Notes: generated by a model from the sequence alone, not told the origin. A stretch of DNA of 64,000 bases from Marinobacter litoralis (GCF_016427555.1 NZ_JAELVS010000001.1:744001-808000), one strand, 5' to 3'. Positions 1-10,090 are shown, counted from the first letter of the stretch. Numbers and translations: made by a program.

Positions 1-2768
1 TGTCGAATAAATCGTCAAGTTCCAACAGTCTGAGTACTCTCTCCACCCTCGATGCCGGTGGCAAGACGTTTCATTATTACAGTCTGAAAAAGGCCGAAGA
101 ATCTCTGGGCGATCTGCAGCGCTTGCCCTTCTCGTTAAAAGTGTTGATGGAAAACCTGCTGCGCAACGAAGACGGTGTTACCGTTGATCGTTCCCACATC
201 AACGCCATGGTGCAGTGGCTGAAAGACCGCAAATCCGACACTGAAATTCAGTTCCGCCCGGCTCGCGTGCTGATGCAGGACTTCACCGGTGTGCCCGGTG
301 TGGTGGATCTGGCCGCCATGCGCGAAGCGGTCAAGAAAGCAGGGGGCGACCCAGCCCTGATCAACCCGCTGTCGCCGGTCGATCTGGTGATTGACCATTC
401 GGTTATGGTGGATGACTTCGGTTCTGCCTCGTCGTTCGACAAAAACGTCGAGATCGAAATGCGGCGAAACCAGGAGCGCTACGAATTTTTGCGCTGGGGT
501 CAGCAGGCCTTTGATAACTTCCGTGTGGTTCCGCCCGGAACCGGTATCTGTCACCAGGTAAACCTGGAATATCTTGGTAAAACCGTTTGGCAAAAGCAGG
601 ACGGTGACAAAACCATTGCCTACCCCGATACGCTGGTCGGCACCGACTCCCACACCACCATGATCAACGGCCTCGGTATTCTGGGCTGGGGTGTTGGCGG
701 TATTGAAGCGGAAGCCGCGATGCTGGGGCAGCCGGTATCCATGCTGATTCCGGAAGTGGTTGGTTTCAAAATGACCGGTAAGTTGCGCGAAGGCATTACC
801 GCTACTGACCTGGTATTAACCGTGGTGGAAATGCTGCGTGAGAAGGGCGTTGTCGGTAAATTTGTCGAATTCTACGGCGATGGCCTGAAAGACATGCCCG
901 TGGCAGACCGCGCTACGATTGCCAACATGGCACCGGAATACGGCGCTACCTGTGGCTTCTTCCCGGTAGACGAGCAAACTTTGAAGTATTTGAGCCTGAC
1001 CGGTCGGGACGATGAACAGATTGCACTGGTTGAAGCCTATGCCAAAGCGCAGGGCTTGTGGCGGGAGCCGGGCCACGAACCGGTCTACACCGCTACGTTA
1101 GAGCTCGACATGGGCGATGTTGAAGCCAGCATGGCGGGACCGAAACGGCCTCAGGACCGGGTTGCCCTGAAAAACATGAAAGCGGCGTTCGAGTTGCTGA
1201 TGGAAACCAACGAAGGCGGTCCTGACGCACCTGAAAAACGTGATGATGAGCTAGAGTCGGAAGGCGGGCAAACCGCCGTAGGCGTGGATAAAAGCTATCA
1301 CCACCCTTGCAGCCGACCATTGACATTGAACGGGCAGGACACTCGGTTGGATCCGGGTGCCGTGGTGATTGCGGCCATCACCTCCTGTACCAACACCTCC
1401 AACCCCAGCGTGATGATGGCGGCCGGTTTGGTGGCACGAAAAGCGGTAGAAAAGGGCCTGAAGACCAAGCCTTGGGTGAAAACCTCGCTGGCTCCGGGTT
1501 CTAAGGTCGTAACCGAATACCTGAAGGCAGGCGGATTTCAGGATGACCTGAACAAATTGGGTTTCGATTTGGTGGGCTACGGCTGCACAACCTGTATCGG
1601 TAACTCCGGTCCGCTGCCGGATGCGGTCGAGAAAGCCATCGAAGATGGTGATATCACCGTGGCATCCGTGTTGTCAGGCAACCGGAACTTCGAAGGCCGG
1701 ATTCATCCGCTGGTGAAAACCAACTGGCTGGCTTCGCCCCCCTTGGTGGTGGCTTATGCGCTGGCCGGTAACGTGCGGGTGAACCTGCACGAAGATCCGC
1801 TGGGTAAAGATCAGGATGGCAATCCGGTGTATCTGAAGGATCTATGGCCCTCTCAGGAGGAAGTGGCGCAAGCGGTGGAGAAGGTGAAAACCGGCATGTT
1901 CCGCAGCGAATACGCGGCCGTGTTCGATGGCGATGCCACCTGGCAGTCGATCGATGTGCCGAAAACCAAAGTCTACAACTGGTCGGAGGAGTCTACTTAC
2001 ATCCAGCACCCGCCATTCTTTGAAGGCATGGGGCCAGAGCCTGAGCCGGTGCAAGATATCAAGGACGCTCATATCCTCGCGATGCTGGGTGATTCGGTCA
2101 CTACGGACCACATCTCGCCCGCGGGTTCATTCAGCCCGGACAGCCCTGCCGGAAAATACCTGCAGGAGCGCGGTGTCGAGCCGAAGAACTTTAACTCCTA
2201 CGGTTCTCGCCGGGGTAACCACGAGGTGATGATGCGGGGTACCTTCGCTAACGTCCGTATCCGCAACGAGATGCTGGACGGTGTTGAAGGCGGCTTCACC
2301 AAATTCGTACCGACTGGCGAGCAAATGCCGATCTACGATGCCGCCATGAAGTATCAGGAGAAAGGCACGCCATTGGTGGTCATTGCCGGTAAGGAATACG
2401 GCACCGGTTCGAGCCGGGACTGGGCCGCCAAGGGCACGCGGCTGCTGGGTGTCCGGGCCGTGGTGGCGGAGTCCTATGAGCGGATCCACCGCTCCAACCT
2501 GATTGGTATGGGCGTGATGCCCCTGCAGTTCCCGGAAGGCGAAAACCGTCAATCGTTGAAGCTGACCGGTGAAGAAACCATCAGCATTGAAGGCTTGTCT
2601 GGCGACATCAAGCCGGGCCAAACCCTCACCATGACGGTGACCTATGCGGATGGCTCCACCAAGACCTGTGATTTGAAATCACGGATTGATACCGCCAACG
2701 AGGCGGTGTACTTCATGCACGGCGGTATTCTGCACTACGTCGTGCGTGAAATGCTGAAATCGGCATAA
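1..2768 (+). CDS. acnA: Aconitate hydratase A (first base of start codon lies outside the window)
   Basis: Aconitase interconverts citrate and isocitrate in the TCA cycle in the cytoplasm, using a [4Fe-4S] cluster. The window opens on the second base of what is almost certainly an ATG. Reading in frame from there gives 922 residues, slightly longer than E. coli AcnA (891). The three cluster cysteines are visible: Cys463 in SCTNTSNP, and Cys529 and Cys532 in GCTTCIGN, with the 66- and 3-residue spacing of the AcnA family. The C-terminal swivel domain carries the GSSRDWAAKGT substrate-binding stretch. A strong hairpin terminator lies 6 bases after the stop. Promoter and ribosome site are upstream of the window. 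Family assignment is secure. Confidence 0.97.
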   Translation, partial: SNKSSSSNSLSTLSTLDAGGKTFHYYSLKKAEESLGDLQRLPFSLKVLMENLLRNEDGVTVDRSHINAMVQWLKDRKSDTEIQFRPARVLMQDFTGVPGVVDLAAMREAVKKAGGDPALINPLSPVDLVIDHSVMVDDFGSASSFDKNVEIEMRRNQERYEFLRWGQQAFDNFRVVPPGTGICHQVNLEYLGKTVWQKQDGDKTIAYPDTLVGTDSHTTMINGLGILGWGVGGIEAEAAMLGQPVSMLIPEVVGFKMTGKLREGITATDLVLTVVEMLREKGVVGKFVEFYGDGLKDMPVADRATIANMAPEYGATCGFFPVDEQTLKYLSLTGRDDEQIALVEAYAKAQGLWREPGHEPVYTATLELDMGDVEASMAGPKRPQDRVALKNMKAAFELLMETNEGGPDAPEKRDDELESEGGQTAVGVDKSYHHPCSRPLTLNGQDTRLDPGAVVIAAITSCTNTSNPSVMMAAGLVARKAVEKGLKTKPWVKTSLAPGSKVVTEYLKAGGFQDDLNKLGFDLVGYGCTTCIGNSGPLPDAVEKAIEDGDITVASVLSGNRNFEGRIHPLVKTNWLASPPLVVAYALAGNVRVNLHEDPLGKDQDGNPVYLKDLWPSQEEVAQAVEKVKTGMFRSEYAAVFDGDATWQSIDVPKTKVYNWSEESTYIQHPPFFEGMGPEPEPVQDIKDAHILAMLGDSVTTDHISPAGSFSPDSPAGKYLQERGVEPKNFNSYGSRRGNHEVMMRGTFANVRIRNEMLDGVEGGFTKFVPTGEQMPIYDAAMKYQEKGTPLVVIAGKEYGTGSSRDWAAKGTRLLGVRAVVAESYERIHRSNLIGMGVMPLQFPEGENRQSLKLTGEETISIEGLSGDIKPGQTLTMTVTYADGSTKTCDLKSRIDTANEAVYFMHGGILHYVVREMLKSA

Positions 2769-2774
2769 CGCCGC

Positions 2775-2811
2775 ACCGAAGCAGGCCAATGGCCTGCTTC
2801 GGTCACTTTTC
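2775..2811 (+). terminator. Rho-independent terminator of acnA
   Basis: A perfect 13-bp stem (2775-2787 with 2791-2803) has a 3-base loop and is followed by CACTTTTC. It ends exactly at the stop codon of the convergent histidine kinase gene, so it separates the two convergent transcripts. The minus-strand side lacks a T run, so it works best for acnA. Confidence 0.85.
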
Positions 2812-4866
2812 TTCGGCCGGGCCGTGTATCGGCACTGATAGCCAGAACGTGGCACCGGCGCCTTCCTCGGATTCGTAGCCGACATCGCCACCCATCGCCA
2901 GCATAAGCTGTTTAGTAATCGCAAGACCCAGACCGGTGCCTTCTTTTGCCCGGGCGGATGAGCCGTCTGCCTGCGCAAACTTCTCGAAAATACGGTCCCG
3001 AAAGCTTTCGGGCACGCCTGAACCTTTGTCGGAAACCTCAACCACCGCCTGATCGCCAACCTGGCGTATCTCGATGGCGACCTCGTCGTGAGCGGGCGAA
3101 AACTTCACCGCATTGGACAGCAAATTGGCGATTGCTTGCTGAAAGCGTTGCGGGTCTATGTTCGCTTCAATGCCTTTGGAAAATTCCTTCAGGTGCAGCT
3201 GAACGTGTTTCTGGTTCGCGTAGGACTGTATGTGTTCGATGGCGGTTGAGACAATATCGACGATGGGGTGGGGCTCCATAACGATCAGCATGTTCCCGCT
3301 GGCGAGCTTCTCGATATCCAGAAGATCGTCGATCAGCGCGCGGAGTTGATCTGCGTTACGGCGTGTGATGTTTAGCATTTGCCGGGTTTTTTCAGTGATG
3401 TCGCCGGTGACGCCGCCCAGAATTAACCCCAATGAACCCTCAATCGAGGTGAGTGGCGTCCGCAGTTCGTGACTGACCGTTGATACGAACTGGTTTTTCA
3501 TTTCTTCGGTCTTCTGCCGTTCATCAATATCGACAATATAACCGTGCCATAAGATACTGCCGTCAGGAAGCTTTTCAGGGTTAGCTTTACCCTCGATCCA
3601 GCGCCAGTGCCCCGCTGGGGTCATGAGGCGATATCGCGTTTCCCAAGGTTCGAGAGTCTCGGCTGAATTTTGGATAGACTCGAATACCCTTTTCATATCG
3701 TCGCGGTGAATGCGTTTAAATGCGGGGGTGGCGTCTTCAACAACGTCGTTGGCGGTCAGGCCGAATATTCTTCGGATACCCTCGCTGGTATACGGAAAGC
3801 TACTATGGCCATCGGGCCACAGGCGGTATTGATAGAGCATGCCGGGAGCATTTGCGACCAGCTTGTCGAGTGTCGCTGCCTGGTCTTGCTGCTGAATAAG
3901 GTCGGCGACCCAGCGGGCAAGCAGGCTGACGAAGGTCTTCTCGGTTTCGGAAAATCCCGGCAACCGGGGCTCGGTTGAGGAAAAATTCAGCGTGCCAACG
4001 GCTTCGCCGCTCACCCAGATGGGAGCCGCCAGATAGCTCTCTAACCCGAACATCTGGTAACAGGGCAAATCGCGGTAGGGCGAGGCTGCCATATGATCAA
4101 TCGCCAGTACGTCGGGCTGATTCATGAGAATGGCGCAATAGGTTTGGGCCAGAGGTAGCGTCAGACCATTCTCCAGCGAAGGCGTTTGCCGCTCGTGATG
4201 CCAGAGTATGGTGTAGGCTTCGCCTTCAATTTGGCTGACGATCGCGGTATCGATGTCCAGGTACTGGCAGGCGATGGACAGTGCACGTTCAATCCGGTTG
4301 TCCAGGTTGCCGCTCGTATCCAGCGCGATGTCGTTGAGAATGTTGAGCGCTCGCGTACGGTCTGTGTAGTAGCTATTGAGTTCCTGATAGCGAAATTCCC
4401 GCTCCACGATATCGGCGAAATCCCGTAAGGTTTGTCGCTGCTTGTCCGAGAAAGGCCGTGGTGCGCTGTCAATCAGGCACAAGGTGCCTAGACGGTAGCC
4501 TTCAAGATCGGCCAGGGGGGCGCCCGCATAGAAGCGTATGTGGGGCGCGTCAGTAACCAGAGGGTTGTCGGCAAAGCGTTCATCCGAGAGGGTGTCTTCC
4601 ACCACGAAAACGTTGGGCCCGAGTATGGCATGCCCGCAAAATGAGATGTCTCTGCCGGTTTCCGACGAATCAAGGCCGTAACAGGATTTGAACCACTGAC
4701 GGTCGGAATCGACCAGTGACACCAGGCAAATCGGCACGTCGAACAACTGTGCGGCAAGGCGGGTAACGCGATCAAAGCGCTCCTCCGGTGGGGTGTCTAG
4801 CAGCAGGGTCGCTTGCAGTGCCGCAAGCCGGCTGGCTTCGTTCGACGGGTAATCTGGCGCTTTCAT
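2803..4866 (-). CDS. Soluble GAF-GAF-PAS sensor histidine kinase
   Basis: This 687-residue kinase has no membrane segment. The order is GAF (about 20-160), a second GAF (about 175-325), a PAS fold (about 335-450) ending in a WRWIEG..DIDER stretch, a dimerisation/phosphoacceptor domain with His466 in VSHELRTPL, and a HATPase with the N box NLLSNAVKF and GTGLGLAI. It overlaps the upstream kinase gene by 4 bases (ATGA), so the two are translationally coupled. GAF domains bind small molecules or report redox state; the ligand cannot be told from sequence. Likely partners are the divergent HPt/receiver proteins at 6.7-10 kb. I give no gene symbol because this architecture is common. Confidence 0.9.
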   Translation of the reverse strand: MKAPDYPSNEASRLAALQATLLLDTPPEERFDRVTRLAAQLFDVPICLVSLVDSDRQWFKSCYGLDSSETGRDISFCGHAILGPNVFVVEDTLSDERFADNPLVTDAPHIRFYAGAPLADLEGYRLGTLCLIDSAPRPFSDKQRQTLRDFADIVEREFRYQELNSYYTDRTRALNILNDIALDTSGNLDNRIERALSIACQYLDIDTAIVSQIEGEAYTILWHHERQTPSLENGLTLPLAQTYCAILMNQPDVLAIDHMAASPYRDLPCYQMFGLESYLAAPIWVSGEAVGTLNFSSTEPRLPGFSETEKTFVSLLARWVADLIQQQDQAATLDKLVANAPGMLYQYRLWPDGHSSFPYTSEGIRRIFGLTANDVVEDATPAFKRIHRDDMKRVFESIQNSAETLEPWETRYRLMTPAGHWRWIEGKANPEKLPDGSILWHGYIVDIDERQKTEEMKNQFVSTVSHELRTPLTSIEGSLGLILGGVTGDITEKTRQMLNITRRNADQLRALIDDLLDIEKLASGNMLIVMEPHPIVDIVSTAIEHIQSYANQKHVQLHLKEFSKGIEANIDPQRFQQAIANLLSNAVKFSPAHDEVAIEIRQVGDQAVVEVSDKGSGVPESFRDRIFEKFAQADGSSARAKEGTGLGLAITKQLMLAMGGDVGYESEEGAGATFWLSVPIHGPAEEK

Positions 4867-6638
4867 GACGGCTTCCTTGCGGACGGGTTGTTTGCAGGCA
4901 GTTCAAGCCAGAAGTGGGCACCGTGATCGTAAAAGTAGCCCACGTGGCCATCCATGAGCTCTGCCAGCTCCTTGCAGATCGCCAGCCCCAACCCGGTTCC
5001 GGATTTGGCCCGGGACGATCCGACTTCTGCTTGTGCAAATCGTTGAAACAAATTTGGTACGAAGTGCTCGGGTACGCCGTCGCCCTGATCGGTAACCGAA
5101 ATGCGGACATAGCCTGCCGGGTTGGCCTGGGCTTCTACCTTGATCAATCCGCCTTGGGGCGAATATTTGATAGCGTTACTGATGAAGTTGTTGAGGATTT
5201 GCCGCAGCCGCTCAGGATCCGCGAAAGCGGTCAGATTTTCCGAGGGTTGATGTGCCAGTTGAACGCCGTAATGGTTCGCCATTGCCTGGTTGTCCTCGCA
5301 GGCTTTTTGTACGGCTTCTTCCATCTGAATCCTGGTGGCCTGAATGCTCAGTTTACCCGATACCGCTTTGTCAAAGTCGAGCAAATCTGTGATCAAACCC
5401 TGTAAGTGCTCGCCATTGCGCAGCGCCACCTTAATTAAGGCGTTGGCCTTATCGGGAAGCTGGCCGGTTGCACCGGAGTTCAATAACTTTAAAGACCCGT
5501 TGATAGACGTAAGCGGGGTGCGAAGTTCATGGCTAACGTTGGAAACAAACTGGTTTTTGAGCGTATCCAGCGCTTCTCTCTCGTCCATTAATGCGTTGAA
5601 GGCGTTTGCCAGGTTTTGGGTTTCGGTTGTGCCAGAGACGCTTAGCCGCGCATTGAGGAGCTTGCCTGTGGTCATTTCGTGGATTTTTTCAGACATGCTG
5701 ATAAGACTGCGGGTTGCGGCTCGGGTCAGGAGGTACACAAAAAACAGCAAGGGCAACATCACAGCAACACTGGCCCAAAGGAAGTTGCTAAACCAGGCAC
5801 CGGCGGGTTGCGTCGCCTGAGCGTAGGGGGCCGCGCTGAGAATCAGCCAGCCGAGCCGGTCGAGGTGTTGGGTTGCGTACACCCAACGTTCTCCGGCCCG
5901 GTCGGTCACAACCCCGGCATTGACCCCGGACAAGGCTGAATCAACGAGTATGTCCGAACCAGGCGGCGGTAAGTCTGGGGCAGGCAAACCTGGTTTCAAT
6001 GCATCAACCTGAATGAAGTGACCGGTATCGAGCACTTTCAGCAATGTGCCGGGTTCGGGGTTGAGATCATTCGGAAGGATACCCCGTTGTTTCAGATTGA
6101 TGGTGCCGCCGGCCAGACCCAACAGATCGCCTTCGTCGCTCCGTATGGGAGCCAGAAATGAGAGCAGGGGCAATCCGGTTCGTCTGCCAATAATCGGACG
6201 GCTGACAATCGGCATGTCGGATGCCATGGCGCGTTTGAAGTGAGACCGATCCGCATAGGAAGTGCCCAGTCGGTTCGGTACGTACCGGTTTTCAGAAATG
6301 GCTACGCCGTTACTGTTAAAAATGAGCAAATCGCCCTGAAACAATTGTTCCAGGCCCGGTTGTCGCCCAATCGCAAATCGGAGTTGTTCCATCGGCAGCA
6401 AGTTTTCACCGTCGGTGAGCGTGCTGGCGAAGGCGCCCAGGCCATTCAGTCGTATAGATAGTTCCTCATTGACACGACTGGCGATCGAGCTGGCCTGAAG
6501 TGTTTGCCGCTCTGTCAAAATGTATTCAAAGTCTTTCAGTAGTCGGCCGTATGCAATAAACAAAATCAGACAGACGCTGAAAATAATGCTCAGGCTGGTA
6601 ATCAGGACAACGCGGGTACCCAAGTTTAGTGTTTTCAA
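4863..6638 (-). CDS. Membrane sensor histidine kinase with Cache-like periplasmic domain and HAMP
   Basis: This is a 591-residue inner-membrane kinase. A first transmembrane helix (about 9-31) is followed by a periplasmic region of about 250 residues with Cache-like features (YVPNRLGTSYADRSHF, then a second half ending in WVYATQHLDRLGWLIL). A second helix (about 286-305), a HAMP segment and a kinase core follow. The phosphoacceptor is His370 in VSHELRTPL, and the HATPase carries NFISNAIKYSP and GTGLGLAI. Cache domains usually bind small ligands such as amino or carboxylic acids; the ligand here is unknown. It is the first gene of a two-gene minus-strand operon and overlaps the next kinase by 4 bases. 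The 97-base gap to the divergent HPt-GGDEF gene probably holds both promoters. Confidence 0.9.
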   Translation of the reverse strand: MKTLNLGTRVVLITSLSIIFSVCLILFIAYGRLLKDFEYILTERQTLQASSIASRVNEELSIRLNGLGAFASTLTDGENLLPMEQLRFAIGRQPGLEQLFQGDLLIFNSNGVAISENRYVPNRLGTSYADRSHFKRAMASDMPIVSRPIIGRRTGLPLLSFLAPIRSDEGDLLGLAGGTINLKQRGILPNDLNPEPGTLLKVLDTGHFIQVDALKPGLPAPDLPPPGSDILVDSALSGVNAGVVTDRAGERWVYATQHLDRLGWLILSAAPYAQATQPAGAWFSNFLWASVAVMLPLLFFVYLLTRAATRSLISMSEKIHEMTTGKLLNARLSVSGTTETQNLANAFNALMDEREALDTLKNQFVSNVSHELRTPLTSINGSLKLLNSGATGQLPDKANALIKVALRNGEHLQGLITDLLDFDKAVSGKLSIQATRIQMEEAVQKACEDNQAMANHYGVQLAHQPSENLTAFADPERLRQILNNFISNAIKYSPQGGLIKVEAQANPAGYVRISVTDQGDGVPEHFVPNLFQRFAQAEVGSSRAKSGTGLGLAICKELAELMDGHVGYFYDHGAHFWLELPANNPSARKPS

Positions 6639-6735
6639 GGAAGACTCTTATCGTTGTGGTCGTAATGATGAAAACATGCTTACATAAGTGAGGATAGTGG
6701 AATTCTTCTGCTGAATGAACTGGTGAGGGTATGCT

Positions 6736-8451
6736 TTGACCACCGCAGCCAATGATCAACTTCAAAAACGCCTGAAACTGTTGCAGGACCGTTTTGTGGA
6801 GCGGGCACAGGGAGACGTAGAAACCTTGGGCCATTTTGCCCGCCAGATCGAGCAACAGCAATTAAGCCGGACCGATTTGGTGGAATGCTATCAGTTGCTG
6901 CATCGGATGGCAGGGTCTGCGGGTACGTTTGGGTTACCTGAACTTGGTTCAGCGGCCCGTTCGATCGAGAATCAGCTTAAACCCGTGGTTGAAGCGAAAG
7001 CTCGGAAAATAAGTGGGCATGAGGGCTCCGTGGCTCTGCCGGCCGATGTGGCGATGCAGATTCACGAATTGACGGCACTGGTTCAAAAGGGTGTCTCTCA
7101 ATCGAAGGCTAAGCCAGTTGATGCGAAGTCCCAGCAGCCGGACGATACCTATGAAGGCTCTCATGGTATGCAGGTTCAGGTAATGGCGCTGGCGCATGAC
7201 ACGGGCTACCTGTCGGGCTTGATGGCGGATCTTCAAGGGTACGGTTTTGCCACTGAGGTGGTGTCGTTTAGCGAACCGCAGGCGGCGATTGACGAACTGA
7301 AACAGCGCTCGGGTGCCACCATTCTTCTATGCCGCGACTTCGACTTGAGCGATGTATTAGGTTTCCGTACCGCCCATCTAGAAAAGAACGAACACCGCCG
7401 TTTTCCGGTGGTCGGGATTGGTCGCCAGAATACCTTCGAGAGTCTGTATCGAGTTGCAGAGCAAGGCGCGACGGCTTATTTCAGCGAGCCTCTGGATCTA
7501 CCGGCGGTAGCGGAACGCATCGAGTCGCTTGCACTGGAGCGTGGCGCCCGACCTCAGGGCCGGGTCTTGATTGTTGATGACGATAAAGAGTTGGGTGAGC
7601 GTTATTGTCTGGTGCTAAACAATGCCGGCATGAAGACCAGACTGGTGTCGGACCCGACAAAGATGATGTCGGCCTTGTCGGCCTTTGAGCCGGATATCGT
7701 TCTGATGGATGTGCAGCTGCGAGCCCACTCCGGCGTGACCTTGGCCCGAATGATACGTTACGAGCCCCGTTGGTTAGGATTGCCAATCGTGTATTTGTCC
7801 TCAGAGGACAACCCCGAAACCCAGCTGGATGCTCTGGCCAAAGGGGCGGATGAATTTCTGGTAAAGCCGGTCACAGACGAATATCTGGTTCGCTCTGTTC
7901 GTATTCGCTGTTATCGCGCACGCCAGCTGTCCGATTTGATGAACCGTGACAGCTTAACCGGCCTGTTAAAGCATTCACTGATCAAGCAAGAAGTCGAGCG
8001 AGAGCTGTCCCGGTGCCGTCGCACCGGCCATTTGTCCTGTGTCGTCATGTTGGATCTGGATCATTTTAAACGGGTAAACGATACCTGGGGCCACGGTCAG
8101 GGGGATGTCGTGATCCGAACGCTGGCGCACCTGTTGCGCAATCGCCTAAGGGAGTCCGATACCATCGGGCGATACGGCGGCGAGGAATTTTTGGTGGTGC
8201 TTCCCCACTGTGACCCAACGGAAGCCGCCGAGTTGATTGACGATATTGGGAAGCGGTTCTCGGAACTGCTGTTTACTTCGGGCGATGACAGTTTTCAGGT
8301 GACCATGAGCGCGGGCATTGCCGCGATCAACGATTTTCCATTAGCCAGTGAGGCTATCGAGGCTGCCGATCAGGCGCTTTACGCACGAAAGCAGGCGGGG
8401 CGTAATGGTGTGACGCTGTATGAGCGCCAGGACGTAAATCAGGATGATTGA
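6736..8451 (+). CDS. HPt - pseudo-receiver - receiver - GGDEF diguanylate cyclase
   Basis: This 571-residue protein joins a phosphotransfer domain (His56 in LHRMAGSAGTFG), a receiver-like domain without the acidic pocket (about 145-270), a true receiver (about 275-390, DDD pocket at 281-283, Asp325 acceptor, Lys377) and a GGDEF domain (about 405-560). The active site reads GGEEF (481-485), a functional variant, with an RxxD inhibitory c-di-GMP site (RESD, 472-475) five residues before it. It is therefore predicted to make c-di-GMP under phosphorelay control with product inhibition. The start is TTG: the only upstream in-frame codons before a stop lack a start, and GTGAGGG sits 6 bases upstream. 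It lies divergently from two kinases and directly before two more receivers. Confidence 0.88.
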   Translation: MTTAANDQLQKRLKLLQDRFVERAQGDVETLGHFARQIEQQQLSRTDLVECYQLLHRMAGSAGTFGLPELGSAARSIENQLKPVVEAKARKISGHEGSVALPADVAMQIHELTALVQKGVSQSKAKPVDAKSQQPDDTYEGSHGMQVQVMALAHDTGYLSGLMADLQGYGFATEVVSFSEPQAAIDELKQRSGATILLCRDFDLSDVLGFRTAHLEKNEHRRFPVVGIGRQNTFESLYRVAEQGATAYFSEPLDLPAVAERIESLALERGARPQGRVLIVDDDKELGERYCLVLNNAGMKTRLVSDPTKMMSALSAFEPDIVLMDVQLRAHSGVTLARMIRYEPRWLGLPIVYLSSEDNPETQLDALAKGADEFLVKPVTDEYLVRSVRIRCYRARQLSDLMNRDSLTGLLKHSLIKQEVERELSRCRRTGHLSCVVMLDLDHFKRVNDTWGHGQGDVVIRTLAHLLRNRLRESDTIGRYGGEEFLVVLPHCDPTEAAELIDDIGKRFSELLFTSGDDSFQVTMSAGIAAINDFPLASEAIEAADQALYARKQAGRNGVTLYERQDVNQDD

Positions 8452-8462
8452 GGAGAACGCCT

Positions 8463-9608
8463 TTGAAAGCCTTGGTGCTGGAAGACGACGAGCTTGTCGG
8501 CGAATTGGTTGAAACCATTGTAGCCGGTTTCAGTGGCTTGAATGTTACCCTGGCCCGATCGTTGACCGAGGCCAAACAACGGCTTGCAGAAGGTCCGTAT
8601 GGGTTGTTTCTGGTGGATTGGGAGTTGCCAGACGGATCGGGCCTGGAGTTTTTGAAGCTGATTCGAAAAACCGATTCGGTGGTGCCCGTTGTCATCGTGT
8701 CGGGGCGCACGGATCGGGAGTCGGTGATCAAAGCGGCCCACTATGGCATCAGTGGGTACGTTACCAAGCCGCTGGATGTGGAGCTTCTGCATCGCCGTTT
8801 GGCTGATCTTATTCCCGCTCACCGTGTTGAAAACGCTTCCGTACATGAGTATATGGCCCGGTCTTCGAATACGGTGGTGCAGTTGCCCACCGACCTGGAT
8901 CCGGCCGACATAATCGAACTGATCGGCCGGGCCGATACACTGTCGGCCTCGGAACTGGCAGAACGCTGGCGCGAGCAGATCGGATTAACGGCCCGGATTC
9001 TGGATGTAGCCAACAGCAACTCGTTCCGGCGGACAGGCAAACCGGTGGAGTCGCTCAGGGCTGCAATCGCCAGCATCGGCGTTTCCATGGCTTTGAGTCA
9101 GGCGTTGGCATTGTCATTGGATGTGAGTGCCAAACTGGTCCGGCCAGAGCTCAAAGCATTCGCTGACCGCTATCAGGACATGTCGTTTCGGGTCGCTCGG
9201 GAGGCAAACCAGATCGCAACGCGGTTGGGCAGTGTATCCACTATGTTTCGAAGTGCCGGGTTGCTGAGTCGTTTGGGTGAAATGGCGGTGCTTAAAGTAC
9301 TGAATCAGTTCGACACCGCCGGCGGATCACTGGAGGACGCCGAGATCGAGCAGTGCCTGGCCCGTTGGTCCGAGGAGTACGGCAACCGTTTGAAGGTGCA
9401 CTGGAAATTCCCTCTGGGTTTACGGGAATTGATCGGTGCGGTGCATTTTTTATCACACGACAACCACCGGGACGGTCCGATCATTATGCGCGCTGCCGCC
9501 TTGATTGCTGAGGATCGCCATGCGGAGCCAGAGTGCCAGCGCTTGTTGCGCCAGCTCGGTTTGGATAGAAGCGAGTTCGTCAAGGAGGAACCGAGTGATG
9601 CCCTATAA
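8463..9608 (+). CDS. Response regulator with HDOD domain
   Basis: A receiver (Asp52 in LFLVDWELPDGSG, Lys in GYVTKPLD) is followed by an HDOD domain (about 140-330) with ARILDVANSNSF and a conserved HDOD-type helical region. HDOD is an HD-like fold that usually lacks the catalytic metal residues and acts as a signalling scaffold. An earlier in-frame TTG exists at 8448, but GAGGAG at 8450-8455 is a good ribosome site for the TTG at 8463, so I chose the latter (381 residues). It begins 11 bases after the HPt-GGDEF stop and overlaps the next receiver gene by 11 bases, so the three genes look co-transcribed. Confidence 0.87.
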   Translation: MKALVLEDDELVGELVETIVAGFSGLNVTLARSLTEAKQRLAEGPYGLFLVDWELPDGSGLEFLKLIRKTDSVVPVVIVSGRTDRESVIKAAHYGISGYVTKPLDVELLHRRLADLIPAHRVENASVHEYMARSSNTVVQLPTDLDPADIIELIGRADTLSASELAERWREQIGLTARILDVANSNSFRRTGKPVESLRAAIASIGVSMALSQALALSLDVSAKLVRPELKAFADRYQDMSFRVAREANQIATRLGSVSTMFRSAGLLSRLGEMAVLKVLNQFDTAGGSLEDAEIEQCLARWSEEYGNRLKVHWKFPLGLRELIGAVHFLSHDNHRDGPIIMRAAALIAEDRHAEPECQRLLRQLGLDRSEFVKEEPSDAL

Positions 9609-9993
9609 GGAAAACGATTTGAATAAAGTGTTGTATGTGGAAGACGATGCCGACATACGGGCCATCGCGGAACTGGCTTTGCAGGATGTTGGAGGGTTTT
9701 CCATCGCCCTGTGCAGCTCTGGTGCCGAGGCCATCGAAGTCGCTCCGGACTTTCAACCGGATCTGATCCTTTTAGATGTCATGATGCCGGAAATGGATGG
9801 CCCCCAGACCTTGCAGGAATTGCGCAAGATCGAGGCGACGCAAGACACGCCGGTAATTTTCATGACGGCCCGGATTCAGCGAACAGAAATTGATGAATAC
9901 CTGTCGTTGGGTGCGCTGGGCGTGATTCCAAAGCCGTTTGATCCGATGACGCTGGCGGATGAGATTCGCCGGATACACCAGGCGCATGCCTGA
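9598..9993 (+). CDS. CheY-like single-domain response regulator
   Basis: This 131-residue stand-alone receiver has the acidic pair (VEDDAD), acceptor Asp60 in LILLDVMMPEMDG, a Thr in FMTAR and a Lys in IPKPFDP. There is no output domain, so it would act by protein contact or as a phosphate shuttle or sink in the phosphorelay. The start is ATG at 9598 (GTG at 9595 is also in frame); AAGGAGGA at 9582-9589 is well placed for either. It overlaps the receiver-HDOD gene by 11 bases and is the last gene of the group. Confidence 0.9.
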   Translation: MPYKENDLNKVLYVEDDADIRAIAELALQDVGGFSIALCSSGAEAIEVAPDFQPDLILLDVMMPEMDGPQTLQELRKIEATQDTPVIFMTARIQRTEIDEYLSLGALGVIPKPFDPMTLADEIRRIHQAHA

Positions 9994-10090
9994 TTCCGGC
10001 CCCGTGGTGACGATGGTCTCAGGTGCGAAGCGCCGCATTTTGATATAGGCTGTCCGCTTTGAAACAAGCGCACGATTTATCGAGGATTGC

